Shown here: one piece after another, positions 7,684-16,669 of the stretch
How positions within the stretch are numbered: position 1 is the stretch's first letter
Layout of the letters: every line of letters begins with the position of its first letter
From: Candidatus Marsarchaeota archaeon
GTDB lineage: Archaea; Micrarchaeota; Micrarchaeia; Micrarchaeales; Micrarchaeaceae
Length of the DNA stretch: 64,000 nt
Assembly (NCBI GenBank): GCA_023485295.1
Contig: JAMCZQ010000005.1
Location: 1 to 64,000, forward strand
Direction of reading: 5' to 3'
Program-made: the position numbers and the translations under genes
The notes under the pieces: generated by a model
What the model saw: the letters and a program-made list of their open reading frames with translations, nothing else
Database searches by the model: none
Told to the model about the DNA's origin: nothing

Positions 7684-8967
7684 ATGAAAGTGTATATAGA
7701 GACTTATGGATGCACCCTAAACCAGGCGGATAGCGGAATAATTTCAAGCGCTATGTCAAGCAATGGGGTAGAGCTGTGCAATGAGGAAAGCGATGCGGAT
7801 GTTGTGCTGCTCAATACATGCACTGTGAAAGGCGCAACGCAGAACAGGATCGTATACAGGCTTAAGGAGCTCGAAAGGTCAGGCAAGCGCATGATAGTGA
7901 CTGGGTGCATGGCAGGGGCTAATTCTGACATCATAGAGCGCTATGCACCGAGCGCCAGCATAGCCACCATACACAATGTGGAAAGCATGCCTAGGATTGC
8001 TCATGAGGCGTTCAGCGGCAACCGCATCCTTGCGCTTGGCACAGGCCCTGACAGCAGGCTTGACTTCTATGCGCATGACGGCTCTGTGATAGCGAAGGTA
8101 CCTCTCAGCGATGGCTGCCTTAGCTCGTGCTCTTTCTGCGAAACGAAATTTGCCAGGGGCAGCCTGCACAGCTTTGATGAAGACATGATTCTGCAAGCAG
8201 TGGCCTACAGTGTCAGGAATGGCGCAAGGGAGGTAGACCTTACTGCACAGGACACAGGAGCGTATGGCATAGACAGGGGCACGAACATAGCAAGGCTTGC
8301 AGAAAGGCTAGGCTCAATTGACGGCAGCTTCAAGGCAAGGATAGGCATGCTGAATCCTGAGCATCTGCACAGGTACATGGACGAGCTTATAGATGCGTTA
8401 AAATCGGAAAAGCTCTATAAATTCCTGCATCTTCCTCTGCAGTCAGGCAGTGACAGCGTGCTGAAGGCCATGCGAAGAGGCTATACCGTTGACGCGTTTA
8501 TGGGATATGTAAAAGAACTGCGCAAAAAAATCAATGGCATAACAATAGAAACAGACATTATAGTTGGCTACCCTACAGAAACAGAGGACGATTTTGATAT
8601 GACGGTAAGCGCGCTGAAGGACTTCAGGCCATACGTGACAAACATATCCAAATTTACCAAGCGCCCGCATGCATCCGCCTCACAGATGAAGCAGCTTGCT
8701 CCTGAAACAATAAACGAACGCAGCGCAGAATTGTCAAGGCTTGTCAGGAGCATGCAGGCCGAAGATAGGAATGCCTCAATAGGCGAGATTGCTGATGTAT
8801 TGCTCACAGAGAAAGGGCCAAGCTCGCTGAACGGAAGGGACGGCAGCTACAGGCAGGTTGTAATGCAAAACGGCAATGCCGGCGCCAAGAATAAAATCGG
8901 CGATACCGTAGCAGTGCAGATATACGCTGCGACTTCAAACGCATTATACGGAAGAATAGAGGAATGA
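7684..8967 (+). CDS. tRNA threonylcarbamoyladenosine methylthiotransferase (archaeal MtaB/CDKAL1 type)
   Basis: Radical-SAM enzyme that adds a methylthio group to t6A37 of tRNA. It has 427 residues. The N-terminal UPF0004 domain carries cluster-binding Cys10, Cys46 and Cys75. The radical-SAM motif CLSSCSFC uses Cys145, Cys149 and Cys152. A C-terminal TRAM-like region starts near 365. I chose the ATG at 7684, where the protein begins MKVYIETYGCTLNQAD as in the family and GGTG stands upstream; the frame extends 34 codons further but those residues do not look real. Followed after 4 bases by GatD. Confidence 0.93.
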   Translation: MKVYIETYGCTLNQADSGIISSAMSSNGVELCNEESDADVVLLNTCTVKGATQNRIVYRLKELERSGKRMIVTGCMAGANSDIIERYAPSASIATIHNVESMPRIAHEAFSGNRILALGTGPDSRLDFYAHDGSVIAKVPLSDGCLSSCSFCETKFARGSLHSFDEDMILQAVAYSVRNGAREVDLTAQDTGAYGIDRGTNIARLAERLGSIDGSFKARIGMLNPEHLHRYMDELIDALKSEKLYKFLHLPLQSGSDSVLKAMRRGYTVDAFMGYVKELRKKINGITIETDIIVGYPTETEDDFDMTVSALKDFRPYVTNISKFTKRPHASASQMKQLAPETINERSAELSRLVRSMQAEDRNASIGEIADVLLTEKGPSSLNGRDGSYRQVVMQNGNAGAKNKIGDTVAVQIYAATSNALYGRIEE

Positions 8968-8971
8968 TGCA

Positions 8972-10306
8972 TTGTATAGCAATAAGATAAGCGATTATTT
9001 CAAAGCCAACGCGATAGGGCTAGGTGACATAGTGCGCATAGAGCGCGACGGCATAAGCGAGGAGGGCGAGCTCATGCCAAGCACGGAAGCCAACAGTAGC
9101 GATGTGGTGATAATAAAGTTGAAAAGCGGATACAACATAGGCGTAGAATTTGAAGGGTCAAAGATCTCGCTCGTGCGCAAGGGCAACAGCAGCATCAGTT
9201 TTCCAACTGCAGATGTGAAAGAAGAGAAAGGATTGCCGAAAGTGCGGCTTATATACACAGGCGGCACAATAGGCAGCAAGCTTGATTACAGGACCGGAGG
9301 CGTGTACATGCTGCTAAAGCCGGAGGAGCTGCTTTATGAAGTGCCTGAGCTTGCCGGCGTTGCAGATATAGAAGTGAAGCCGCTTTACAGCATTTCCAGC
9401 GAGGACATGTCGTATCATGAATGGAAAGGAATAGCAGAGGAGGTCGCCAAGGCCTATAACGAAAATGCGCACGGAGCCGTAGTAACGATAGGCACAGATA
9501 CGATGCACTACGCGGCTGCCGCACTCTCGTTCATGCTAAAAGACATAGGAATGCCTGTGGTGCTCACAGGAGCGCAGAGAAGCAGCGACAGGGGCTCAAG
9601 CGATGCGTTCATGAACCTGTATTGCTCCGCAGTGCTTGCGGCTAAATCGGACATTGCAGGAGTAGGCATCTGCATGCACAAAAGTTCATCGGATGACGAA
9701 TGCGGTTTCATGCTTGGCACAAGGGCCAGAAAGATGCATACTTCAAGGAGGGACGCGTTTAGGCCGGTAAACAGCAGTTATATGGCTGAGGTTGCTTCAG
9801 ACGGCAGCATAAGGTACGGAAAAATGCAATACAAAAAAGTGCAGAAGGGAAGAAGGAGCTTCAAGCCAATGACAAATTTTGAGCCAAAGGTTGCGCTGCT
9901 CAAAGCTTACCCGAATTCAGACCCTGAAATAATAGACCATTATGTGGAGAAGAAGTACAAGGGCATAATAATAGAAGGCACCGGCTTAGGGCATACTCCC
10001 GTATCCACGCAGCATCAGGGCCTTTCTTGGCTGCCGAATATAAAGAATGCAATAGACAGCGGGCTCATAGTCGGCATGACTTCGCAGTGCCTGTATGGCA
10101 GGGTGAACCCAAACGTCTACAGGAACCTTAGGCTGCTGAGCGGTGCCGGCGTGCTCTACTGCGAAGACATGCTTCCTGAAGTGGCGTATGTTAAATTGGG
10201 TTGGCTGCTTGGAAATTACCCTGAAAATGATGCACGGCAAATGCTTACCAAGAACATAGCAGGCGAAATAAGCGACCGCAGCAGGTATGGAGAATTTTTA
10301 TTATGA
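8972..10306 (+). CDS. gatD: Glutamyl-tRNA(Gln) amidotransferase subunit D
   Basis: Archaeal GatD is the asparaginase-like subunit that releases ammonia from glutamine for the GatE kinase/amidase step, turning Glu-tRNA(Gln) into Gln-tRNA(Gln). It has 444 residues. An N-terminal beta domain (1-85) precedes the asparaginase core with YTGGTIGS (Thr99 equivalent to the nucleophile) and GTDTMHY with the Thr-Asp pair. The start is the TTG at 8972, preceded by TGATGCA; the preceding gene stops 4 bases earlier. GatE follows after 9 bases, completing the heterodimer operon. Confidence 0.96.
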   Translation: MYSNKISDYFKANAIGLGDIVRIERDGISEEGELMPSTEANSSDVVIIKLKSGYNIGVEFEGSKISLVRKGNSSISFPTADVKEEKGLPKVRLIYTGGTIGSKLDYRTGGVYMLLKPEELLYEVPELAGVADIEVKPLYSISSEDMSYHEWKGIAEEVAKAYNENAHGAVVTIGTDTMHYAAAALSFMLKDIGMPVVLTGAQRSSDRGSSDAFMNLYCSAVLAAKSDIAGVGICMHKSSSDDECGFMLGTRARKMHTSRRDAFRPVNSSYMAEVASDGSIRYGKMQYKKVQKGRRSFKPMTNFEPKVALLKAYPNSDPEIIDHYVEKKYKGIIIEGTGLGHTPVSTQHQGLSWLPNIKNAIDSGLIVGMTSQCLYGRVNPNVYRNLRLLSGAGVLYCEDMLPEVAYVKLGWLLGNYPENDARQMLTKNIAGEISDRSRYGEFLL

Positions 10307-10315
10307 TGGGCTGAT

Positions 10316-12190
10316 ATGATGGCAGATCTTGGCAGGTATAAGCGCTTGGGCTTCATGTGCGGGCTTGAGATACACCAGAGGCTTGCCACAGAAAGCAAGC
10401 TGTTCTGCTCATGCAGCGCCAGCCTCAGCGAAGGTGTGCCTGAAGGAACGGTTACAAGAAGGCAGCGCGCAGTGGCCGGAGAGCTTGGCGTTGTGGACAG
10501 GTCTGCAAAATTCGAGGAGAAAAGAAGCAGGCTCTTTGAATACGAGCTGCACGAGGGCCATGCCTGCCTTGTAGACATAGACGAAGAGCCGCCACACAGC
10601 CTGAACGAAGAAGCGCTAGGGATTGTATTGGCCCTGGCAAAATCACTGCATATGAATGTTGGCGCGGAGCTCGAGCCCATGCGCAAGGAAGTCGTGGACG
10701 GAAGCAACCCGAGCGCATTCCAAAGGAGCATTCTTATAGGATTGAACGGCAGCATGGAAGTTGGCGGGCACGAGATACTTATACCTTCGATGTTCCTAGA
10801 AGAAGAATCAGCAGGCATAATATCTTCAAGCAGCGAATCGATAAGGTATGACACCTCAAGGATAGGCATACCTTTGGTCGAGATAGACACATTCCCATAT
10901 ATAAGCAGCCCTGAAGAGGCAAGAGATGTTGCACTGCAGATAGGAACGCTGCTCAGGCTCACTGGAAAAGTGCAAAGGGGCATAGGCTCCATAAGGCAGG
11001 ATGTCAATGTTTCGATAAAAGGCGGCGCAAGGGTCGAAATAAAGGGGCTTCAGGAGCTAAGCGACATGGACAAGTTCATAGAAAACGAAGTGGCAAGGCA
11101 GGAAAAACTTTTGGAGATAATCAAGCTGCTGAAGAGCAGAAACGCATCAGTAGGCCAGGCGCATGACCTAACTCACGTGTTTTCCGGCAGCCATGCAAAG
11201 ATTATAAGCGCTGCGCTCGGCTCCGGCGGTGCAGTCCTTGGATTCAAGCTTGGGGGCTTTTCAGGGGTGCTTGGCATGGAGGTTAACCCAGGAAAGAGGC
11301 TGGGAACTGAAATAAGCGATTACGCAAAGATGGGCGGCGTCAAAGGCCTTATACACAGCGATGAGGACCTTGCCAAGTATGGCATTACTCAATCAGAGAT
11401 CGGCGCTGTAAGAAAGGCGCTTGGAATGAAACAGGAGGATGCATTCATAATCATAGCGGACAGGCGCAGGAATGCAGCGATGGCCATAGAATTTGCAATA
11501 GAGCGTGCCAAGATGGCGGTAGAGATGGTGCCTGAAGAAACCCGCGCAGCATATGACAAGGAGCACTTTACCACCAGGTTTATGAGGCCGCTCCCTGGAG
11601 GTTCCAGGATGTATCCTGAGACCGATGCAAAGCCTATCCTCATCGCGAAGCAGAGCTTGGAAGAAGCTGCAAGAAACGCAGTTGATGTTGAAAAAGAGCA
11701 GGCGCTTCTTGAAGCCGAGCTAAATGACAAGGCTCTTGCAAAGCAAATGATGCTATCGCCAAGGCTCCAGCTATACAGACGCATTGGCAGCATAAAGGGA
11801 ATAGACAAGCGCTTTGTTGCAAATGTACTGCTGCAGCGCTTTACTGAAATGCGCAGGGACGGGATCAATGCAGAGGCATTGCCTGAAGAAAGGCTTATGG
11901 AAATATTCAAGGCCTATTCAGACAAAAGGATTACGAAGCAGGCCCTTGATGAGCTGATAAGGCTTGCATTAAAGCGCAATGAAAGCATAGCCGAGATCAT
12001 CAGGGAAAACGGGTTGGAAAGGATAAGCGGCGAAAGGCTTAGGAAGCTGCTGAAAAGCGAAGGTGCCGAAAGCTGCAAGAGGAATGAATTGGCTGCGTTT
12101 ATGGGCAAATTCATGTCAAAATACAGGCTGAATGTCGATGGCGCGGAATTAAACGAGGAGCTGGGAAAGATTATTGGTTCCGCAAGTTAA
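10316..12190 (+). CDS. gatE: Glutamyl-tRNA(Gln) amidotransferase subunit E
   Basis: GatE binds Glu-tRNA(Gln), phosphorylates the glutamate and amidates it with ammonia from GatD. It has 624 residues, the usual length. The GatB-like cradle starts with GLEIHQRL and contains DGSNPSAFQRS and GSIRQDVNVSI. The archaeal inserted AspRS-type (GAD) domain follows at about 280-400, then the helical and YqeY-like C-terminal domains. Two ATGs stand together at 10316; GGGCTGAT precedes them. It forms an operon with gatD and probably the methylthiotransferase, making a tRNA-centred cluster. Confidence 0.96.
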   Translation: MMADLGRYKRLGFMCGLEIHQRLATESKLFCSCSASLSEGVPEGTVTRRQRAVAGELGVVDRSAKFEEKRSRLFEYELHEGHACLVDIDEEPPHSLNEEALGIVLALAKSLHMNVGAELEPMRKEVVDGSNPSAFQRSILIGLNGSMEVGGHEILIPSMFLEEESAGIISSSSESIRYDTSRIGIPLVEIDTFPYISSPEEARDVALQIGTLLRLTGKVQRGIGSIRQDVNVSIKGGARVEIKGLQELSDMDKFIENEVARQEKLLEIIKLLKSRNASVGQAHDLTHVFSGSHAKIISAALGSGGAVLGFKLGGFSGVLGMEVNPGKRLGTEISDYAKMGGVKGLIHSDEDLAKYGITQSEIGAVRKALGMKQEDAFIIIADRRRNAAMAIEFAIERAKMAVEMVPEETRAAYDKEHFTTRFMRPLPGGSRMYPETDAKPILIAKQSLEEAARNAVDVEKEQALLEAELNDKALAKQMMLSPRLQLYRRIGSIKGIDKRFVANVLLQRFTEMRRDGINAEALPEERLMEIFKAYSDKRITKQALDELIRLALKRNESIAEIIRENGLERISGERLRKLLKSEGAESCKRNELAAFMGKFMSKYRLNVDGAELNEELGKIIGSAS

Positions 12191-12193
12191 GCA

Positions 12194-13279
12194 TCAGATG
12201 AATTTTGAAGCATTCTTTTTTATTATAACGTCGTCTTCCAGCCTTACGCCTCCGAATCCGTAAATGTAGATTCCAGGCTCATCGCTAACCACCATGTTCT
12301 CAAGCATGGTCTTCTTTGTAGTTGTAGGACCGATCCCGTCATGAACATCTATGCCTATCTGGTGCCCCAGTGAATGCGTGAATCTGCCCTTGTAGATGCC
12401 GCCAGCCGCTGTGTTTATGAATTCCGCAACTGCATTGTGCGCTGTGCTTCCATCCGCGCCTGCCTTGAGGTTTTCCAAGCCAATCTCCTGGGCTTTCTGC
12501 ACTGTTTCGTATATGCGCACCATGCGCTTGTATTTTTCAGAGCTTTTATCCGGCTTGAATATAAATGTTCGCGTTATGTCGGCACAGTAGTTCTCGTATT
12601 TTGCCCCTACGTCCATCAATAGGAATTCGTTTGGCTTAAGCCTGGAGTTGTCAGGCATGTGGTGCGGCAGCGCAGTGTTTGCACCGAAAGACACAATGCT
12701 GTCGAAGGCAGTCTTGTCAGAGCCGTTCGAAGAAAGTATAAACTCGAACCTTGCTTTCAGCTCCTTTTCGGACATTCCTGCCTTGAAGTACTCGGCAGTT
12801 TCTTCTATAGACCTTTTTGTTATCCGAACGGCATTCCTGATTTTTCCAAGCTCGCTTTCGTCTTTTATTTCTCTTGCGCCCGCAAGGCTTTTTGACGCAT
12901 CGACGAATCTTGCGCCAGGAGCATACTTCTTCAGGAATTTCAGGTAGTTGCATGGAAGGAATTCCATGTCAAGGCCTGCTGTTTCCCTGCCTATATGGCC
13001 ATGTATCTTGGACCTTAGTTCGTGCACGCTCCCGGCTTTTTCAACCTCAAGCCATTTTGGCGCCTGCTTCTTTGCAATGTCATACTCCAAGTCGCTGGTT
13101 ATGAGCGTTGCTCCTGAAGTGTCGGCAATAATCATTGACTGCTCGAATATGCCCTGGGTAAATCCGCTTAAGTACAAGAAATTGCTGTCCATAGAGTCTG
13201 TATTTATTATGAGGAGCTTTTCAAAATTGGCATTTTTGAATATGCGGCCAAGCCTGTAACGCAGATTAGTATCAGGCAT
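12194..13279 (-). CDS. pepQ: Xaa-Pro dipeptidase (M24 family)
   Basis: Cleaves dipeptides with C-terminal proline in the cytoplasm. It has 361 residues: a creatinase N-domain (1-120) and the pita-bread metal domain. Metal ligands are visible as the Asp in LLMDVGAKY, the Asp in CADITRTF, the His in HSLGHQIGIDVHD, and the Glu residues of DEPGIY and RLEDD. I chose the ATG at 13279 because GGTG stands six bases before it; eight more codons upstream are open but lack a ribosome site. It converges on gatE with only 3 bases between the stops and is divergent from nreA. Confidence 0.93.
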   Translation of the reverse strand: MPDTNLRYRLGRIFKNANFEKLLIINTDSMDSNFLYLSGFTQGIFEQSMIIADTSGATLITSDLEYDIAKKQAPKWLEVEKAGSVHELRSKIHGHIGRETAGLDMEFLPCNYLKFLKKYAPGARFVDASKSLAGAREIKDESELGKIRNAVRITKRSIEETAEYFKAGMSEKELKARFEFILSSNGSDKTAFDSIVSFGANTALPHHMPDNSRLKPNEFLLMDVGAKYENYCADITRTFIFKPDKSSEKYKRMVRIYETVQKAQEIGLENLKAGADGSTAHNAVAEFINTAAGGIYKGRFTHSLGHQIGIDVHDGIGPTTTKKTMLENMVVSDEPGIYIYGFGGVRLEDDVIIKKNASKFI

Positions 13280-13308
13280 TTTTACACCACGTATAATTGG
13301 CAAGGCAG

Positions 13309-13320
13309 CCTTTTAAGTGC
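13309..13320 (-). promoter_or_regulatory. Probable TATA box of pepQ
   Basis: GCACTTAAAAGG on the minus strand lies about 30-40 bases before the pepQ ATG, leaving a short leader with the GTGGTG site. Confidence 0.4.
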
Positions 13321-13342
13321 TTGCGTGATGCACAAGAAAAGG

Positions 13343-13351
13343 ATAAATATA
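13343..13351 (+). promoter_or_regulatory. Probable TATA box of nreA
   Basis: ATAAATATA on the plus strand is centred about 37 bases before the GTG start of nreA, predicting a leader of roughly 10 bases. Confidence 0.4.
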
Positions 13352-13383
13352 TGCAGCGCCAAAGCATTATTGCGTGGTTTTGA

Positions 13384-14631
13384 GTGGACAGAAAGCAGAT
13401 GCTTGAAGAGATAAAAAAGGCTGAGATACCGGTGAAGCGCTCAGCCATAGCCTATGCCCACATGCGCGACCCAGCGCTGCTCAGATATTATTACAAAGTA
13501 AAAATGCTCCCTATAATAAACAGCAGCGAACTTTCTGGCAGCTCCCCAACAGATATTTTTATAGGCAGGTTCGGCTATCCGAAGGTTTTTATAGGGCCGA
13601 TGGTGCCGCCGGAGTTCGGCGATACGTCCTTAATAGGCATGCCGGAGCGTTGGCGACCAATGGGCATAGAAAAGATAGTAGAGATGCGTTCAAAGCTCGT
13701 CAGGGGAATGCACGTTGCAAATGTCAAGGATGTTGAAAAACGCGGCATAAGCTCGTTCGTGCAGGAATTGGCAATGGCAGAAAGGCCGGCAGATACGGAG
13801 TTGCGCTTCAAAGGCAAGCCATTCATAAAGGTGGAGTTTAATGACGAGGTGCAGCCATTCGGGCCCAGCGCCAAGGTTGAGGACTTTGCGCTATACAATT
13901 CCAAGGCCAACAGGAAGATAGAGCGCTTGTTTTTTGACTGGGATGCCAAAGCCTCTACTGCAATCACAGAACTTTACGATAAAGGGCTGGAGGTTTCTTC
14001 AATACAGAAGGCTTTTTCAGCTGGCCTGTTCGGTCTGCGAAATTCTAGAAGATTCGTTCCTACCAGGTGGAGCATTACTGCGGTTGACGATACAATATCC
14101 AAATCCATGCGTGAACGCATAAAAAGCTACGATACTGTTGATGCCATATATGCCTTTTACAACGTAGCACTTGACAACAGGTGGCTCATATTCTTCATTC
14201 CTGGCTCGTGGACCTATGAGTCGATCGAAGCATGGTACCCTAAAACGGTATGGAATGCCGATGGCAAGAATATATCTATATACTCGTCATATGAGGGATA
14301 CCATGGAAGAAAGACTTATGCAGAGATAGGGGGCTGCTATTATTCTGGCAGGCTTGCAACAACCGAAAAGCTTGAAGCCTTGAAGAAGCAGGCAATGGTG
14401 CTTATACTCAGGGAGGTGCATGACGGCTACATAATGCCTGTAGGCGTATGGAACGTCAGGGAGCACGTGCGGGAAACCTTGGAAAAGGAGCCGACAATAC
14501 TCCATAGCGTCTCAGAAATGCTGGATTACGTAAAGCTGAAGCTCGATATAGGTGCAAACGAGTGGATAAGGAACAGTAGGATGCTTGCGGAGCTGCTATC
14601 CCAGCGAAGGATTTCAGATTTCATAAGGTGA
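13384..14631 (+). CDS. nreA: DNA repair protein NreA
   Basis: 415 residues matching the archaeal Nre family (DUF650 N-terminal and DUF651 C-terminal domains), linked to repair of mitomycin-type DNA damage together with the sliding clamp. Visible landmarks are GRFGYPKVFIGPM, RFVPTRWSITAVDD and the ISIYSSYEGYHGRKTY segment. The last residues, QRRISDFI, form a PCNA-interacting (PIP) motif as known for Nre proteins. The start is a GTG at 13384 behind GTGGT. A short intergenic promoter region is shared with the divergent pepQ. Confidence 0.92.
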   Translation: MDRKQMLEEIKKAEIPVKRSAIAYAHMRDPALLRYYYKVKMLPIINSSELSGSSPTDIFIGRFGYPKVFIGPMVPPEFGDTSLIGMPERWRPMGIEKIVEMRSKLVRGMHVANVKDVEKRGISSFVQELAMAERPADTELRFKGKPFIKVEFNDEVQPFGPSAKVEDFALYNSKANRKIERLFFDWDAKASTAITELYDKGLEVSSIQKAFSAGLFGLRNSRRFVPTRWSITAVDDTISKSMRERIKSYDTVDAIYAFYNVALDNRWLIFFIPGSWTYESIEAWYPKTVWNADGKNISIYSSYEGYHGRKTYAEIGGCYYSGRLATTEKLEALKKQAMVLILREVHDGYIMPVGVWNVREHVRETLEKEPTILHSVSEMLDYVKLKLDIGANEWIRNSRMLAELLSQRRISDFIR

Positions 14632-14645
14632 ATTCTGCAGTCATT

Positions 14646-14972
14646 TCATATCTCATTGTTTTCCAGAAGATCTTTGAATCTCTTTATGGCATTGTGGTCA
14701 TCAAGGATTGCTTCGATGTTCACTATGTCTTTTTCCGCGTAATTGTACAATTTGACAAGCTTGTCCCCAGTGATATCCCAGGCAGACAGCTGTTCTAGCA
14801 TGTCAAGCGCGTACCGCTTGCTTATTGACCGTTCCTTTATTTCCGATACTATTTCCTTTGCCTCAAGGCTTTTGCCAATGACTTCGCGTTCTATCCTTGT
14901 TTCCTCTGCGTCCATATTCGATGTAATGCTTTTCCCTGCATTTATATTGCTTGGTTTGGTTTTGTATACCAT
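14646..14972 (-). CDS. Small helical protein, function unknown
   Basis: 108 residues from the ATG at 14972, which is preceded by GGTGC. Another ATG at 14990 overlaps the stop of the upstream gene (TAATG) but lacks a ribosome site. Charged, mostly helical, with an IEREVIGKSLEAKEIVSEIKE stretch likely to form a coiled coil. No known family. It is coupled to the 222-residue unknown protein, and its 3' end lies just past nreA. Confidence 0.55.
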   Translation of the reverse strand: MVYKTKPSNINAGKSITSNMDAEETRIEREVIGKSLEAKEIVSEIKERSISKRYALDMLEQLSAWDITGDKLVKLYNYAEKDIVNIEAILDDHNAIKRFKDLLENNEI

Positions 14973-14989
14973 TTTATGCACCAATAACA

Positions 14990-15658
14990 TTACGCTTTGC
15001 TGTCGCTCCTTAGAAGAGTTATTATTTGAACATAGTTAGCAGGCTGACTGCCCTCTTCTAATATGTCATCGACTTCTAAACCGTGGCTGAAGTAATACTT
15101 GCTCTTTCCTACAAGGCCGTTGCTATATACTTCAGAGATAAGCACACTTAGCGGCTTGCAGGAATTTGGCTTAGCAGAGCCGTCAGCGTCCCTGCCATAA
15201 ACCGCAAAAGCTACGCTTACATGCTTCTGCTTGCTTGACGCATCAGTGATTTGCTTATTTTCGGTTATCCCTGTTATCTTATTGTTGTCTACGGCAATGG
15301 TATATTTCGATATAAGCATAGGGCTGAATTTTGCACTGTAGGAATGCAGTTCTACATATCCATCAACATCGATTGACACTTGCACGCTTCTTTTGTAGAA
15401 TAAGCCAGTGCTGTCTTTCAGCACTATGTCTTTTTCGCGCTTGATAGTCTCTGTACGATACTCAAATTCAGGGTCATTCATCTGCTCTCTTAGGAATGGC
15501 AGCACAATTTCTGTCACGTATTCCTTTTTTATGCCGAGGTCCTTTAGTGAAACCAGCTTTCTTCCCGAATCGCTCTTTATAGTAACATCTTTTTCATAAT
15601 CAACCAATGTAACACCTGCATGTTGCCCTATCTTGCTATCGATTATAGGCCGACACAA
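14990..15658 (-). CDS. Unrecognised protein
   Basis: Up to 222 residues; predicted mixed beta/alpha without membrane segments or a signal peptide. A central block (about 60-170) is beta-rich. I do not recognise it. The frame can start at the TTG at 15658, close to the predicted transcription start, since an AT-rich TATA-like stretch lies at about 15676-15690. It could also start at a TTG 17 codons later behind GGTG. It shares a TAATG junction with the next gene, so both are expressed together. Part of a three-gene block of unknowns between nreA and cydA. Confidence 0.6.
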   Translation of the reverse strand: MCRPIIDSKIGQHAGVTLVDYEKDVTIKSDSGRKLVSLKDLGIKKEYVTEIVLPFLREQMNDPEFEYRTETIKREKDIVLKDSTGLFYKRSVQVSIDVDGYVELHSYSAKFSPMLISKYTIAVDNNKITGITENKQITDASSKQKHVSVAFAVYGRDADGSAKPNSCKPLSVLISEVYSNGLVGKSKYYFSHGLEVDDILEEGSQPANYVQIITLLRSDSKA

Positions 15659-15763
15659 TGATGATATTATATCGCAATATAATATTTAAGTTTATTGCGG
15701 TTTACGAAAGCACTGCCATTGTTGCACTCTCGCTTCTGTAGGCTGCCTTTGCATTTGTTTGCG

Positions 15764-16570
15764 CTATGCCGGTTCCTTGGACCTTAACATTTGTTTGTTC
15801 GGCAGCTTGTCTGAAAGCATCTGTTCGTACTTCAAATATGCGCGCTCACGTCTTATGTGTGAATATGCAGGGTCCTTTGACTGAGCAGAATTGTATAGCA
15901 CTTCAACGACATTCTGGACGCTTTGCCTAAGATGCACTACGCTTTTTTCAGCTATCTCGGTCAAATCAAATTTGTCTGTATTAGAAAACAATGCGATGAA
16001 CGTTCCCCTTGCCCTTTTTTCTGTGAACACCAGCGGATTTATGCTTGTGGCGATCGTAAAGGCTATGTCTGCAACCTTTATCCCAGTCCCATCTGACATC
16101 CTTACCTCAAGGCCAGAGTTAATCACGTCTTTTGTAAGCTTTATGGGCCCAACGCCTGTTACCTCTGTAAATATATCAGTGTCTGGTAATGATTTGTCCC
16201 TGTACACAAAAAATGGCGAATAGTACGTTGTATATATGCTGCTGATCGAATCGCTATTTGAAAGTACGGCATCCTTGTCTATCATGTGCTCCTTCCTCAT
16301 GCAGCTGAATACCCTGAGTGCATCCTCATGGAGCATTAGCAGGTCTATGTCTATGGAAGGCATCATGTATTGCGAAAGGGCGTATGGGACGAGCACCTTT
16401 TTGCCTGAGCCGCCATCTAGGAGCATATGCACCCCTTTTGCTGCTGAAATAGCTGACTTTGTAAGCTCAAGCTCGTGGCGATGTAGCGGGTGTTCTATGC
16501 TTGTCCTGCCGTCAGCATCTATCCTCGATGCAGTTTTGTCCATCATATCTGGAGCGTGCTTTATTTGCAA
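15764..16570 (-). CDS. Possible nucleotidyltransferase-like protein
   Basis: 268 residues. An MLLDGGSGKK loop near residue 50 and a MPSIDIDLLML strand near 72 recall the G-S/G-G loop and D-x-D metal pair of minimal nucleotidyltransferases of the AbiEii type. A later segment (DGTGIKVADIAFTIAT) sits where those proteins carry their fixed helix. The match is weak: no R-x-T precedes the Asp pair. The start is a TTG at 16570 or an ATG eight codons later; neither has a clear ribosome site, though a TATA-like box at 16604-16615 fits. It is divergent from cydA. Confidence 0.5.
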   Translation of the reverse strand: MQIKHAPDMMDKTASRIDADGRTSIEHPLHRHELELTKSAISAAKGVHMLLDGGSGKKVLVPYALSQYMMPSIDIDLLMLHEDALRVFSCMRKEHMIDKDAVLSNSDSISSIYTTYYSPFFVYRDKSLPDTDIFTEVTGVGPIKLTKDVINSGLEVRMSDGTGIKVADIAFTIATSINPLVFTEKRARGTFIALFSNTDKFDLTEIAEKSVVHLRQSVQNVVEVLYNSAQSKDPAYSHIRRERAYLKYEQMLSDKLPNKQMLRSKEPA

Positions 16571-16603
16571 TCTTTTTAATGCTTTCCTACAGTTTAAAAG
16601 AAA

Positions 16604-16615
16604 AATTTATAAATG
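16604..16615. promoter_or_regulatory. TATA-like box between cydA and the divergent gene
   Basis: AATTTATAAATG reads as a TATA box on both strands. On the plus strand it predicts a start near 16636, which rules out the ATG at 16613 as cydA start and supports the TTG at 16670. On the minus strand it predicts a start near 16584, just before the TTG of the divergent gene. Confidence 0.5.
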
Positions 16616-16669
16616 AAAGTTAAGAATAATGAATGGCGCGTAGCGCATGGACTTCGGAAGTGTGATGCA

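Noticed and set aside
16613..16669. ATG at 16613 as the cydA start
   Set aside because: It lies within or right after the TATA-like box and before the predicted transcript start; the TTG at 16670 has a proper ribosome site and restores the usual CydA numbering.
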